37,254 nucleotides of DNA from Candidatus Hodarchaeota archaeon (GCA_016839665.1 JAEOTU010000370.1:1-37254); one strand, 5' to 3'. Positions 25,401 through 33,772 are shown, counted from the stretch's first letter. Translations and numbers: made by a program. Notes: generated from the letters alone by a model not told the origin.

Positions 25401-26873
25401 TGGGTTCCAAAATTATTCCCCTTAGATTTTCCTGTTACGATTCATAACTACCTCAAAGAAAATAAATCGAAAACTTTTAATGTAACACTTATCGATAAAA
25501 TTCTCAATGAGAAAGCAGCTACATTTTCGAGAAATGACAATTATTGGATGAATGACGGTAAATCAATCACACGTGCAAGTAAGAGTCTCATTCAATTCGA
25601 GCAAGACGGTCCTTATGACTTCCAATTTGTAATGGGAAAGAAAAAATATATTGTTTACAATCATGATGATCAAAGGCAAACGTGGGTAGAGAAAGAAATA
25701 ACTGGTTTAGAATCTAAACGAGCAGATTTCTCAAAATTGCAAAAATATTTTCAAGAAAAAGTCATTGATGCCTATTTAGAACATTACAATCCTGAAGACC
25801 CTATCACGCTTGAACAACTTTATGAAAACGCAAACAAAACAGCAACTTTGATTCGTACTGAAATTAACGATGGTAGAATAGATCCCAGTTTTTTTGTTAA
25901 ACCTAAAGCGATAAATAAACCATTAAGAGCGTACAAATCAAAACTGCCTCAAGTCTCCGCAGCTTACATCCTGAAAGATTTAGGATATTCGGTAGATCCT
26001 GGTACACGGATTCAAATGCTCAATATCAAGGGGAACCAAGTCATCCCTAGGCAAATCTTTGACTTTGACTTTAAAACCATAAAAAAAGTCTTAGTAAAAC
26101 ACGCCATCGCTACTCTTAGTTTTATGCTTGGTGAACTCTCAACAAAAGAAGATCTACAGAAGCTAATCGATGTCCGTCAATATTCTGAAGATGTTTTTGG
26201 CCCTGGACGAATCTACGATCGGATGATCCGCTATCCTATGGAAGCCCAACAATTAACTCCACATACTCAACAAGAATTAGATTTGAATGTAATCGAATCA
26301 GAATTGATGCCCAAAGTCTCTGAAAAAGCATTATTAACTCCGAATATCCAAGAACAACAAATATTTAGCCCAGAAAAAAAGAAATTAGCTAGAAAGCGAA
26401 AGCGAAAGGCCAGAAAAGCCCCAATAAAGGCTAAGAAACGGTTTGAGAGTACAACTGCTCCTTTTCATGAAAAAATAAGACATCAAAGCTTAGAAAACCT
26501 CTTTCAAAATGATGTACGAACTTTTGACTCTATATCAATAAGCCCTGTTAATGAAATTGATAAAAAACCAATTAGATTTAAGGAAGCAAAAAGTGCTGAA
26601 GAAGCTCAGATAGTTTCAAACTCAATGAAAAAACCTCAACCAGAAGAAATTAAGAAAGGAATCCCCCTAGTAAGTTCAGAAGAGCTTCGAGAGCTAGAAA
26701 AAAACGAAATCTTTTCGAATGGTTCAAATAATAACAAGGAAAGCTATGAATTAGAGTTGGATACTCCCGCAGAAGAACAATTGGTGTGTTCAGAATGTGG
26801 AGCATTAGTACAGCCAGAAGAAATTACAGAAGAAGGGTGTACTTTTTGCGGAGGACGTGTAATTACTCAATAA
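22488..26873 (+). CDS. Family-B DNA polymerase related to eukaryotic Pol epsilon, with C-terminal zinc ribbon
   Basis: This 1461-residue replicative-type polymerase keeps both activities. The exonuclease motifs are LAFDIET (D208, E210), GGRFDIPF (D326) and YASCD (Y431, D435). The polymerase motifs are DVTSMYPS (D660), KVPLNSVYG (K913) and ELDTDGIW (D965, D967). ELDTDGIW, instead of the YGDTDS of Pol delta and most archaeal PolB, is the Pol epsilon form. Other Pol epsilon-like segments are a VRVGAWY region near 175, YKLQPSGIV followed by a cysteine cluster (C685, C688, C697), FEQDGPY, and GLESKRADF. The second, inactive polymerase half of eukaryotic Pol epsilon is absent. Instead a basic/charged tail ends in a CxxC...CxxC zinc ribbon (C1434, C1437, C1451, C1454). 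No intein interrupts the motifs. Confidence 0.93.
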   Translation: MSKPSRQQFSYAGYRSWFQSFLYNQRINIPIFILDFETHSYWEDTYENQRSKLVNGIEIYFLDENQQKRKAFLKHEPYYYLLLDDNISQEETIRIMARIKEIGEKQVIRVEKGDYFDAANLTFLIKKPFIKVTVDRPGSVPTLRAKSEEVSGIREWREADVLFHHRCAIDHNVRVGAWYQAEITGGEILNLSSIPNKAPPRLKVLAFDIETVFEQTRDPNPNRDAISMISLFNGENNVLLVNSKVVTTDKLQNFDIVLKQSDEEHALPWVDWEYADNSVNPTTVLERFSINVVINRTEKELLQFFYQYIEEYQPDILTDFFGGRFDIPFIAVRSEKYKISLEKETGFKISFKIRQSNRIRKDLHKFYSAANIDHVTGAGIIHLDAYLFNEKYSYLPKKDLGLKPSVEKKLKIKPIGREALFNKDPVETVAYASCDGYITWKYVRELVLDFFISMGQMFPVSASELLTRRAGSLDDLLIDAEDHQHGIIGRRRIGQQEINSFSPSIHIESLAYTGGLVEARKPGIWRSDLYYDYTANKEAMKSLRKIIRKVIAKESTMLSKKVIKEEFDKHVLANFGDVTVEYSEDPVKFLKQFEIELLKNGTPPRKLTKQLDNARSILEEMSAYHPVNVEEVTTEILSQIDQLSSLNGKTQTQLNGIHVDVTSMYPSQIRQYKLQPSGIVPLTMCRMCDLAEADNSCFFEGDWVIKLTAHRPCRFKSEGSRKCPHSVCTAEIEAKCKNYEPIQSNISRSLEIFTFDGKKTEAFVLKGSELENVPINQTYFGSSITKNPFVTLQQWLKNSVDATQLTATLDQNHFAVFDDAPKNLRLPANVFMSLDVRTKKISILLSVNSRVCQKAYNFIVRIMDDFFNTRFRHKFETNRLSQIIAQKKAKNQPIAPELLRQQKYHDSTQLGMKVPLNSVYGLLGMKGGVRNASTPCAGITTKLSADLIFWAANQLELIGFVTELDTDGIWLWVPKLFPLDFPVTIHNYLKENKSKTFNVTLIDKILNEKAATFSRNDNYWMNDGKSITRASKSLIQFEQDGPYDFQFVMGKKKYIVYNHDDQRQTWVEKEITGLESKRADFSKLQKYFQEKVIDAYLEHYNPEDPITLEQLYENANKTATLIRTEINDGRIDPSFFVKPKAINKPLRAYKSKLPQVSAAYILKDLGYSVDPGTRIQMLNIKGNQVIPRQIFDFDFKTIKKVLVKHAIATLSFMLGELSTKEDLQKLIDVRQYSEDVFGPGRIYDRMIRYPMEAQQLTPHTQQELDLNVIESELMPKVSEKALLTPNIQEQQIFSPEKKKLARKRKRKARKAPIKAKKRFESTTAPFHEKIRHQSLENLFQNDVRTFDSISISPVNEIDKKPIRFKEAKSAEEAQIVSNSMKKPQPEEIKKGIPLVSSEELRELEKNEIFSNGSNNNKESYELELDTPAEEQLVCSECGALVQPEEITEEGCTFCGGRVITQ

Positions 26874-26893
26874 TTAGGTAAAAAAGCAGTGTG

Positions 26894-26935
26894 GGATATT
26901 TAGACACTTTAATCGGATATTTAGGCACTTTAATA
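26894..26935. repeat. 21-base tandem duplication downstream of the polymerase gene
   Basis: Bases 26894-26914 (GGATATTTAGACACTTTAAT plus C) are repeated at 26915-26935 with an A-to-G change and a difference in the last base. The repeat lies 20 bases after the polymerase stop. It may be a recent slippage duplication; no function is apparent. Confidence 0.65.
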
Positions 26936-26989
26936 GACTCTTTTTTGATTTCATTTAATTTATTCATGCCTAAATTACCGCAAAACCTG

Positions 26990-27000
26990 TATATATAAAT
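26990..27000 (+). promoter_or_regulatory. TATA box for the membrane-protein gene at 27103
   Basis: TATATATAAAT stands out about 105 bases before the TTG at 27103. The implied leader of roughly 75-80 bases contains a 17-codon frame (27049-27102) that ends directly before the TTG. Confidence 0.4.
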
Positions 27001-27102
27001 CAAAGTGTAACATTCATACACAAGGATTTTGTTAAAAATTATTTCAAAATGACTCCCTATCACCATTTAAGAGACCATTACTGTAATAAGGTTGAATTCT
27101 AA

Positions 27103-29397
27103 TTGACAGGCCAGTATCAATTTCCTAAATCACTAGAAGGATTTGCATTAGACCAAACAGAACAGTTTCTTAAACCGAGGACGTTTGTTGATTTATTATT
27201 TTTGTTTTTGTTAGTTTTTTGGTGGATGACATCCTTTTTATTTCCTAATAACACTATTTTCCGAGCTTCAATGTTTGGTGGTTTGATTGTTCTTTTCATA
27301 TTCATACCGTTATACATTTTCTTTGCAGAAACAGAAAAATCTGCGGCTTCTCCCCTGAATAGAGCAATAAAAATCCTCATGTTCTATATCCTAATTTTAA
27401 TCTTTACTCCTGATTTTACACTACCAAATTTATGGGATTCAAGTTTTTCAATTTCTTATGGTGAACTCGAACGAGCAATCGTATGTGTACTTTTTCCTCT
27501 AACGATTATCTGGAATGGTTTCTCCCCCCGAACTCTTAAAATAGGCTATTTATTTTATATCCAGAGGATTCTTCAGAGCTGCTGGCTGGCAACATTAATT
27601 CTTTACATTTTCAAAGGAATTTACCTTTTTCATCCAATTACCATTCTTCCCTTGGATTTCGATCTCTTACTTCTTATCGCATTTGGTATGTTTTTAATCG
27701 GAAATTTAATTCCTGTTGCTCCTAAAGAACTCTCATTGAGTGCAACTGATTTGTTTGATCAGTACCAAGCACTTAAAACTCAGAAAGAAAGATTACGCGA
27801 CGCTTTCTTATTCGGAAGTGTATGCTTACTAATTTTCTTATTTCTTCAGTGGATTGGTTCGTCTTATATTGAGCTCTTCCAATATATCGCTTTTCTTAGT
27901 CTATTTATAGGAATAATTTTGATATTCACCCCAGAAAGGCATAATAAAAGAAAATTTGGTTCATTTTTAGATTCTATTTCTGGCCAAGCTCAAGTTATTG
28001 ACCCTACAAGTAACCTTGGCAACCGTGTGCATAATTTTGCTCAAACAATACAGGCAACTAAGTTTGAGAAGCCAGAACGAGTATATACTATCCCAACTGA
28101 TGGAATGAGACTTATAAGTAAAGGAAAAACCACCGTTTCAGCTAGCAAAGGAACAATTGCTGTACCAACTGTCACAGATAAAGGTACAGCGTTAGTATTA
28201 ATGGGCAAATCCGAATTAGAAACAAAATCTGAAAACCAAGAAACTTCAACAAAAAAAGAAATTGAGGGAACTACCACATTATGGTTACAATCAGAAGAGT
28301 GGGATAATATTCAACTCCAGCTAAATCCAATAGAAATGAGTGACCTGACGCAGAATGAAATGAAAGACGCAGGAATAGATGCTGCAACAGAGATCTTTGA
28401 AAAAACTAAGAAAGCTCTGAATGATCTAAAATCATGGCGCGGACCACAAGGAATCTTTTCATCAGTTCTTGATGAAACTCCCTCAAAGTATGCTATTGAA
28501 GAAACAGAAGATTATTCTCGCGTACGATTACCAGGTGTGTATGTTTTTGAATCGAAAAACCTTGAACTGGTTAACATTTTAGGTGGTTTAGTAAAAGTAA
28601 TCGACATGAAGGGAGTTGGGCAATATGTTCAAGTTTTTGGAGGTTTTGTAACAGTTTTGGAAACATCTGAATATACCTTTGTTCAGACTCCTTTTGTTTC
28701 CGTTATTGATACACCAAAGGGAGAAAGGGTCAGAGTATTTGGAATTGATATTCAAGAGGGAGAAAAAATTGATTTAGAGGAAATGCGATCAAAAATTATT
28801 CAGGATAAGAGTAACCTAGATCAATTATTTACTAAGCGAGTAGAAACTCTCTTTGAAGAAGATCCTCAATTGCTATTGACTGATTCGAAAGGAGAAAAGC
28901 TAGGATTTCTTGTGGGAGAAGACGAAGTATTAAGTGATACCACTATCAGAGATAAAGGGCTAAAAGGCTTAAAAGGTCTAAAGGGTATAAAAGGAATAGA
29001 GAGGCATGATTCAAAACGTCGAAGGAAACACCCCCCCTCCCCGTCCCGTCCTCCCTCCGTCCGTGAACATAAGCATCTTAGAAAAGAAAAGCGAGTTGGG
29101 GTACGGTTCAAAAAAGGTCTCATTAAAACTTCAATCAACAAACAACCATCTTCGGATGTGGTTACCTTAGACCTCGATACTGAAGGCGTACCTAAAGATG
29201 ATCCTCAACTACAAGAAATAGAGGCTGCATTAACCCGTGTTGAAGAATCCATTAATGTAGCTGATGAAAAATTCCTCAATAATGAAATTTCAGAAAGCAA
29301 GCATACGGAAATAATCGATCGATTGAAAGCAAGAAAAGATCAGTTGATAAAAGAGAAAGATGAAATCGAAAATAAACTTAAGTTAAAGTTTGTTTGA
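27103..29397 (+). CDS. Polytopic membrane protein with large cytoplasmic domain, unknown function
   Basis: The 764-residue protein begins with about eight hydrophobic helices between residues 27 and 275. A cytoplasmic part follows. Residues 480-560 look like short beta repeats (GVYVFESKNLELVNILGGLV, then GQYVQVFGGFVTVLE), suggesting a bactofilin-like or other beta-helical stretch. Residues 618-632 repeat K-G-L/I five times, followed by a Lys/Arg/Pro-rich linker. The last 60 residues are a charged coiled coil. The TTG start is supported by AAGGT about ten bases upstream; a stop codon sits directly before it and no ATG precedes the first helix. I cannot assign a family. It ends 48 bases from the stop of the convergent TPR operon. 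Confidence 0.6.
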   Translation: MTGQYQFPKSLEGFALDQTEQFLKPRTFVDLLFLFLLVFWWMTSFLFPNNTIFRASMFGGLIVLFIFIPLYIFFAETEKSAASPLNRAIKILMFYILILIFTPDFTLPNLWDSSFSISYGELERAIVCVLFPLTIIWNGFSPRTLKIGYLFYIQRILQSCWLATLILYIFKGIYLFHPITILPLDFDLLLLIAFGMFLIGNLIPVAPKELSLSATDLFDQYQALKTQKERLRDAFLFGSVCLLIFLFLQWIGSSYIELFQYIAFLSLFIGIILIFTPERHNKRKFGSFLDSISGQAQVIDPTSNLGNRVHNFAQTIQATKFEKPERVYTIPTDGMRLISKGKTTVSASKGTIAVPTVTDKGTALVLMGKSELETKSENQETSTKKEIEGTTTLWLQSEEWDNIQLQLNPIEMSDLTQNEMKDAGIDAATEIFEKTKKALNDLKSWRGPQGIFSSVLDETPSKYAIEETEDYSRVRLPGVYVFESKNLELVNILGGLVKVIDMKGVGQYVQVFGGFVTVLETSEYTFVQTPFVSVIDTPKGERVRVFGIDIQEGEKIDLEEMRSKIIQDKSNLDQLFTKRVETLFEEDPQLLLTDSKGEKLGFLVGEDEVLSDTTIRDKGLKGLKGLKGIKGIERHDSKRRRKHPPSPSRPPSVREHKHLRKEKRVGVRFKKGLIKTSINKQPSSDVVTLDLDTEGVPKDDPQLQEIEAALTRVEESINVADEKFLNNEISESKHTEIIDRLKARKDQLIKEKDEIENKLKLKFV
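28954..28998 (+). repeat. Five 9-base units encoding K-G-L/I
   Basis: The in-frame unit AAA-GGN-(C/T)TA is repeated five times, the last two with ATA, and encodes residues 618-632. The units differ mainly at third positions and by Leu/Ile exchange, so the peptide pattern is kept. It begins the basic linker of the membrane protein. Confidence 0.7.
29031..29055 (-). other. G-quadruplex-like motif on the minus strand (C-rich on the plus strand)
   Basis: On the plus strand C-tracts of 7, 4, 3 and 3 bases lie at 29031-29037, 29039-29042, 29045-29047 and 29053-29055, with loops of 1, 2 and 5 bases. The minus strand therefore fits the G3+N1-7 quadruplex rule. It lies within codons for the Pro/Ser/Arg linker of the membrane protein and is exceptional in this AT-rich DNA. 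Confidence 0.6.
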
Positions 29398-29444
29398 ATG
29401 ACGACTGGTTAAAACTTGGAATAGAAAACAAGAATTCTTAGGGC

Positions 29445-31418
29445 TCAAACATTATTTTCTGAGGATTCCAAGGCTTGAAGAGCCATATCTAAGCCTTCAA
29501 TGATTGATTTTAGCTTGAATTTAGATTCTGCTTGTATAATTTGTTCCATTTTTAGTGTTAAGAGGGAAATTCGGTTTTTAACGACTTTTTGTACTTCTTG
29601 TTTATTGTTCTTAGTGTTGTTTTCAATCCATTCTATCATGTGAGAAATAGATTGAGTGAACATGTCAATCGCTCTTTTTTCTTCTTTTCTTTTTAATGCT
29701 ATAATACCAGCATCATGATAGACTCTGCTTGCACGCTTAAGACTAATCAGAGCATTTAACAAGGCTTTTCTTCGTTGTTCAAGGAGGATTTCAGTAGGTG
29801 GAAGAGTTGATAACCCTTTATATCCAGCAAGAAACATTTGGGCTGCATTTTCGAAATCCTCCAATCGAAAAAGTATGTTTGCTGATTGAATTTGGATATG
29901 AATAAAATCTGAAATTGGAGCATTCGATTCCTTTAAACTCTTGAGAGCTATGTCAAAAGAGTCAATAGCCGATTGAAGTTGATTTCTTATCTCCTCGATT
30001 TTACCCTTTTCAAATAATACCAAACCAAGAATCCTATCTTTTTGAATATTAGCCTCTTGCTCTTCTAAGAGGCCTTCAGCTCTAGAAAGCAATTCATAGG
30101 CCCTATCATGATCCTTTATAGTTCTAGCTCCATCGTATAGTGATCTACTGGCGGAAATATAGTCTCTAGCTTCAATGAACAAATTAGTGGCTTCCTCCAG
30201 AAGTTTAACTGCTCTCTTATTATTTCCAAGTGAAAAGTAAGCATTGACTGCTAAAATTAATGATGTTGCAGCTTCCTTCTGTCCTTCCTCATATTTCTGT
30301 AGAAAGTGCCCTGCTTTAACCCGTTGTTCAGCAGATCTTCGAACTAAACCAAGAGCATAGGCAGGATTTTCTTCCCTCTCCTTCTCAGCTTGAAACATTA
30401 ACCTACTGGCATAAGTCGATGAATATTTTGCTGCTATACGATGATCTTTTTCCTTTGTTAATTTTACTGCTTTTTCGAAACAGGAATTAGCTTCATCAAA
30501 GCGAGATTGTTCGTGAAGTACAATTCCCATGTCATTATTGAGTGAGGCTATCAATAAAGGGTCCTTAATCCACATTGCACCTGTCTGAAGAAGCTCAATT
30601 GCTCTCTCAAACTCTTGAACATGATAAGCACAATTGCCCGCAAAACACGAGGCTTCTCCAGATTCCTCAAATAGTTGAACTCGCGCATAAGCATTAGCAG
30701 CTTTCTCAAAAGCTTCCCCTCCTTCTCGGAAATTGTTACCTGCTAAAAATATTTGGCCAACCAACGAAAAAGCATGACCTGCTCCTTTATCATCAACGTT
30801 TTCCAATCGATTTGCAACTTTTAGAGCAGTCCATAACTGGTTTCTGTCTTTGAGGTTTTCCCAAGCATTTTTAGCAGTTTCTAGATCCTGAAGAGCTCGT
30901 GGTATAGCGTAATCAGAGTCCACATCGAAAGATATTGCATCAAATTTTTCTCTATCTTCGGTTGTGCTAAGTGACTCGATTATCTTTTCCCAAATGGTTT
31001 GAGTAGAAAAATTAGAGCCTTCTTCCTTTAAAACGTCTAAATATTTAAAAATAAACGTTTCAAGATGAGAATTCATCAGTTTTTCTGTTGATTTGTCGGA
31101 TAAAAATGCTAAAAAGAAAGGGCGTTCTTTACCACGTAACGAGGTGTCTATCCATGAATCAAATGCAACACGGGCTGTGATGTCTTGACCCAAACTTAAT
31201 AGGGGAACAGAAAACTCTGTACGTTGAGAGTGGCCATGTTGTCCAAAAACAGTAACAGATGCAAGATAGATTTGTAGAGCAACGGATTCTGGATCGTCTA
31301 ATGACGCCACTGGGAATAAAGATATTATAGAAGGCCCTGAAATATCATCCCAGCGAACAGCGAGGACAGTAAGATCCAATCTTTCGGGTTCATGAGCCTC
31401 TGGTTTGTATAGTTTCAA
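29445..31418 (-). CDS. TPR-repeat protein with a longin/DENN-like N-terminal domain
   Basis: Residues 1-150 form an alpha/beta domain that begins LTVLAVRWDDISGPSIISLF. A strand with D-x-x-x-G-P is typical of longin/DENN-type proteins such as Nprl2 or folliculin relatives; this is a fold guess, not a proven match. Residues 170-620 are a long series of helical hairpins with TPR consensus positions (for example AYARVQLFEESGEASCFAGN and DEANSCFEKAVKLTKEKDHR), about ten repeats, resembling SNAP-type TPR arrays. It is likely a soluble scaffold. The TTG start at 31418 has AAGGGAT just upstream. It is the last of three co-directional genes, 168 bases after the second. Confidence 0.7.
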   Translation of the reverse strand: MKLYKPEAHEPERLDLTVLAVRWDDISGPSIISLFPVASLDDPESVALQIYLASVTVFGQHGHSQRTEFSVPLLSLGQDITARVAFDSWIDTSLRGKERPFFLAFLSDKSTEKLMNSHLETFIFKYLDVLKEEGSNFSTQTIWEKIIESLSTTEDREKFDAISFDVDSDYAIPRALQDLETAKNAWENLKDRNQLWTALKVANRLENVDDKGAGHAFSLVGQIFLAGNNFREGGEAFEKAANAYARVQLFEESGEASCFAGNCAYHVQEFERAIELLQTGAMWIKDPLLIASLNNDMGIVLHEQSRFDEANSCFEKAVKLTKEKDHRIAAKYSSTYASRLMFQAEKEREENPAYALGLVRRSAEQRVKAGHFLQKYEEGQKEAATSLILAVNAYFSLGNNKRAVKLLEEATNLFIEARDYISASRSLYDGARTIKDHDRAYELLSRAEGLLEEQEANIQKDRILGLVLFEKGKIEEIRNQLQSAIDSFDIALKSLKESNAPISDFIHIQIQSANILFRLEDFENAAQMFLAGYKGLSTLPPTEILLEQRRKALLNALISLKRASRVYHDAGIIALKRKEEKRAIDMFTQSISHMIEWIENNTKNNKQEVQKVVKNRISLLTLKMEQIIQAESKFKLKSIIEGLDMALQALESSENNV

Positions 31419-31586
31419 TGTATATCCCTTAAATGAGAAGAACTATTGAATTTATGTAATACGACTTAAAAATAATCTGTTTTCCTTAAAGCTTTCCTGA
31501 CATATTAAGAATCACTAATAAAAAGTTAATTATAAACAGATCTGTTCGAGAAGATAAGATTACATAACATTAATTAATTAGTCAAC

Positions 31587-33380
31587 CTAACTTGAGATAT
31601 CTCGTAAGCGACGAAGATCAATTAATTTTTTCTCTGATGTTGTCAATCGGTCTACTAACTGAAATTCACCCGATTGCGAGAGTTCTACAGTTGGAGCTAA
31701 TGCTGTAAATGACTCGGAGCCATTTATTCTTATTATCATGCTGTTAAACTTGTCTTCCGGTTTTAATTGCCAGGATAAAAGTTTTTGAGCTTTTTCTTTT
31801 CCAATAGTAGGTTTTAGATAAGTTGGATCAACCATTGTAATGTTGAAATCTGAAGGTATTCGGTCTGTTAGAGTGATTTTTTTAGCAATCGGATTCAAAA
31901 TTGAATAGTACCAAAGGTATTCATAATCTTTTGAATCAACGATAGGTTGCGAAATCTTTTCTATTTTAACAACTCCATCAACACATTCAACCTCATCCTT
32001 GTAGTATCTAGTAAGAGGTCTCTCGTGAAATCGGTAAAAAACTGAAAAATTATCTCCTGGGTTAAGAGAACTAAAGATCCATCTATATAGCGTCGATTCG
32101 GGTGTTGGTAGATTAATAGGTTTAATTTTAAAACTTGGCTCTGATTGTTTAACTATCAATTCTGGCGGGATTACATCTTCAATTAGGATTTCGCGTAGAA
32201 CCATTCCAGTTGTATTTACGAAGTCTATCCTAGCCTCCAAATCTTGCTTAACTGAATGAAATGAGTTTATCACTGAGACTTTATTTTCTTTTCTAAGAAT
32301 TATTGAACGTTCAACTCGTTTTCTCAAAATATATTCAACAGCAATCTTTTCTCCTGGTTCAATTTGATCTTTTTTCCAAGTAAATACTAATCCATCAGTC
32401 GAACTCGTTTTTTCTTCCAATTTAAAATCAGTCTTTACATCAACTACCTCCCATTGAAACGGAATGGTGTTGACAATTTCAATGTTGAATAGTTCTTCTT
32501 CAAATACATTAGTCAGCTCTGTTTTTGAAACATAATCAAGGTCTAAATTGTCAGTACTATTCATTCTATCAGATGCAGTTAATTCGCTTGTAGTGTCTTT
32601 ATGCAATTTATCAGCACTTTCAGAGGCATCTTCAGATGGAGAAAGGGTTTCAACCTCTTTAATGTCCCCTGTTGATGTTTCAATTGATCTTGAATGGTTT
32701 AACGTGACCTCAGGATCGATAAATCGTGCCTCACCCTCCTTATCTTTTACAATTGCGTTTGTTTGGATATTTGAGTACTTTTCTTCCCTTGTTGCCTTGG
32801 AAATGGCTGCAAGGACCGCGAAGGAACTCAGGGTTGATGATTCTTCATTCTCAAGCTGAGGAACTAGGAAATCTTTCTTTGTTGGTTGAGCATCTTCATC
32901 TGATATCAATAAAGAATGATTGAGGGGGATTAACTCCTCTTCCTCCTCAATAGGTAGAATATCAATATCTGGAAGTGCTTCTACTTCTTTAGTTGTCTCC
33001 TCTGCTTCTTCTTCTTCGATTTTTGATTGTGTTTGGCGTTCAAGCGCGTCTAAGGCAATTCGGTATTGGTGTGTTGTTGATGAAAATCCATATTCCTTCC
33101 CTTTTTCAAGCAATATTTCAGCAGTTTCAATATCATCAAGCATTAAATGTCGCATAATTGCTTTTCCGTAACATATAGCTGCTTTTTCTCTATTATTTAA
33201 GTCAAGAAAGAAGTCTCCCGCTAATGTGAGGTACTGGCCTGCTTTTTTCCGATCTCCCTTATGATCATAGCATTTAGCTGCGTCTTCAAACAAACCTGCT
33301 GAAATCGTGAGAGAATGCTTTGAGGCTTCGGTTCCCTCTCTTACTAAATCTTCACATTCTGTTTCTGGCATTCTAGTCAC
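31587..33380 (-). CDS. SNAP-like TPR plus beta-sandwich protein
   Basis: Residues 1-120 are SNAP-like TPR hairpins (GLFEDAAKCYDHKGDRKKAG, then AAICYGKAIMRHLMLDDIET). Residues 120-310 are an acidic, low-complexity linker. Residues 310-540 look like two or three beta-sandwich domains (FTWKKDQIEPGEKIAVEYIL and RWIFSSLNPGDNFSVFYRF share the same W-x(n)-P-G-(D/E) pattern), as in DUF11/adaptin-appendage-like folds. A helical end follows. The start is the GTG at 33380 or the ATG at 33371. The upstream gene ends eight bases before, so the two are co-transcribed. The combination suggests a scaffold or trafficking-type adaptor; no enzyme motif is visible. Confidence 0.65.
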   Translation of the reverse strand: MTRMPETECEDLVREGTEASKHSLTISAGLFEDAAKCYDHKGDRKKAGQYLTLAGDFFLDLNNREKAAICYGKAIMRHLMLDDIETAEILLEKGKEYGFSSTTHQYRIALDALERQTQSKIEEEEAEETTKEVEALPDIDILPIEEEEELIPLNHSLLISDEDAQPTKKDFLVPQLENEESSTLSSFAVLAAISKATREEKYSNIQTNAIVKDKEGEARFIDPEVTLNHSRSIETSTGDIKEVETLSPSEDASESADKLHKDTTSELTASDRMNSTDNLDLDYVSKTELTNVFEEELFNIEIVNTIPFQWEVVDVKTDFKLEEKTSSTDGLVFTWKKDQIEPGEKIAVEYILRKRVERSIILRKENKVSVINSFHSVKQDLEARIDFVNTTGMVLREILIEDVIPPELIVKQSEPSFKIKPINLPTPESTLYRWIFSSLNPGDNFSVFYRFHERPLTRYYKDEVECVDGVVKIEKISQPIVDSKDYEYLWYYSILNPIAKKITLTDRIPSDFNITMVDPTYLKPTIGKEKAQKLLSWQLKPEDKFNSMIIRINGSESFTALAPTVELSQSGEFQLVDRLTTSEKKLIDLRRLRDISS

Positions 33381-33388
33381 TTTGTTAA

Positions 33389-33772
33389 TTATTCAATAAT
33401 TTTGTACTTAGATTCAATAATTAAAACTTCTGATATGCGAGGATTATAGTCTTCCAGAGGATTCCTGTCATCATACGCAATGGATTGAAAAGTCCTTGAA
33501 AAAATTACCCAAGAAACACGTTTATTACCGCTTTTCACGAAATGAGACAATCTTTGAAAAGCCTCTTTGCCCTCGCTTCCGAATGATTGCTCACAAAGCT
33601 TCTGAATTTCAGTGAGTAATTCATGAGTGCTGTTTCTGGAATAAAGACCTAGTTTCTCAAGAAGGTCAGCCTCTTTTGGGTTAATTTTATTCTCTTTCAA
33701 TAATTGAACGATGAACGATGGGTCTTGTATGCTTTGACTTGCTTCCCCAAAAGTAATATTGATGAAAGGCAC
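33389..33772 (-). CDS. Small soluble protein of unknown function, first gene of the TPR operon
   Basis: This 127-residue protein is mainly helical up to residue 80 and ends in beta strands (RVSWVIFSRTF, then EVLIIESKYKIIE). No family is recognised. The GTG start at 33772 is preceded by GAGG with nine bases of spacing, a good ribosome site. Its stop is eight bases before the next gene (31587-33380), so it is probably made together with the two TPR proteins and may bind them. Confidence 0.55.
   Translation of the reverse strand: MPFINITFGEASQSIQDPSFIVQLLKENKINPKEADLLEKLGLYSRNSTHELLTEIQKLCEQSFGSEGKEAFQRLSHFVKSGNKRVSWVIFSRTFQSIAYDDRNPLEDYNPRISEVLIIESKYKIIE

Noticed and set aside
22488..26873. 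An intein or fused second polymerase in the 1461-residue polymerase
   Set aside because: All exonuclease and polymerase motifs are uninterrupted and in normal order, there are no intein splice motifs, and the extra length lies in the middle region and the basic zinc-ribbon tail.
26894..26935. A CRISPR array
   Set aside because: There are only two 21-base copies in direct contact, no spacers and no cas genes.
26863..27066. A small minus-strand gene after the polymerase
   Set aside because: The frame is produced by the 21-base duplication and AT-rich DNA, has no ribosome site, and overlaps the polymerase stop.
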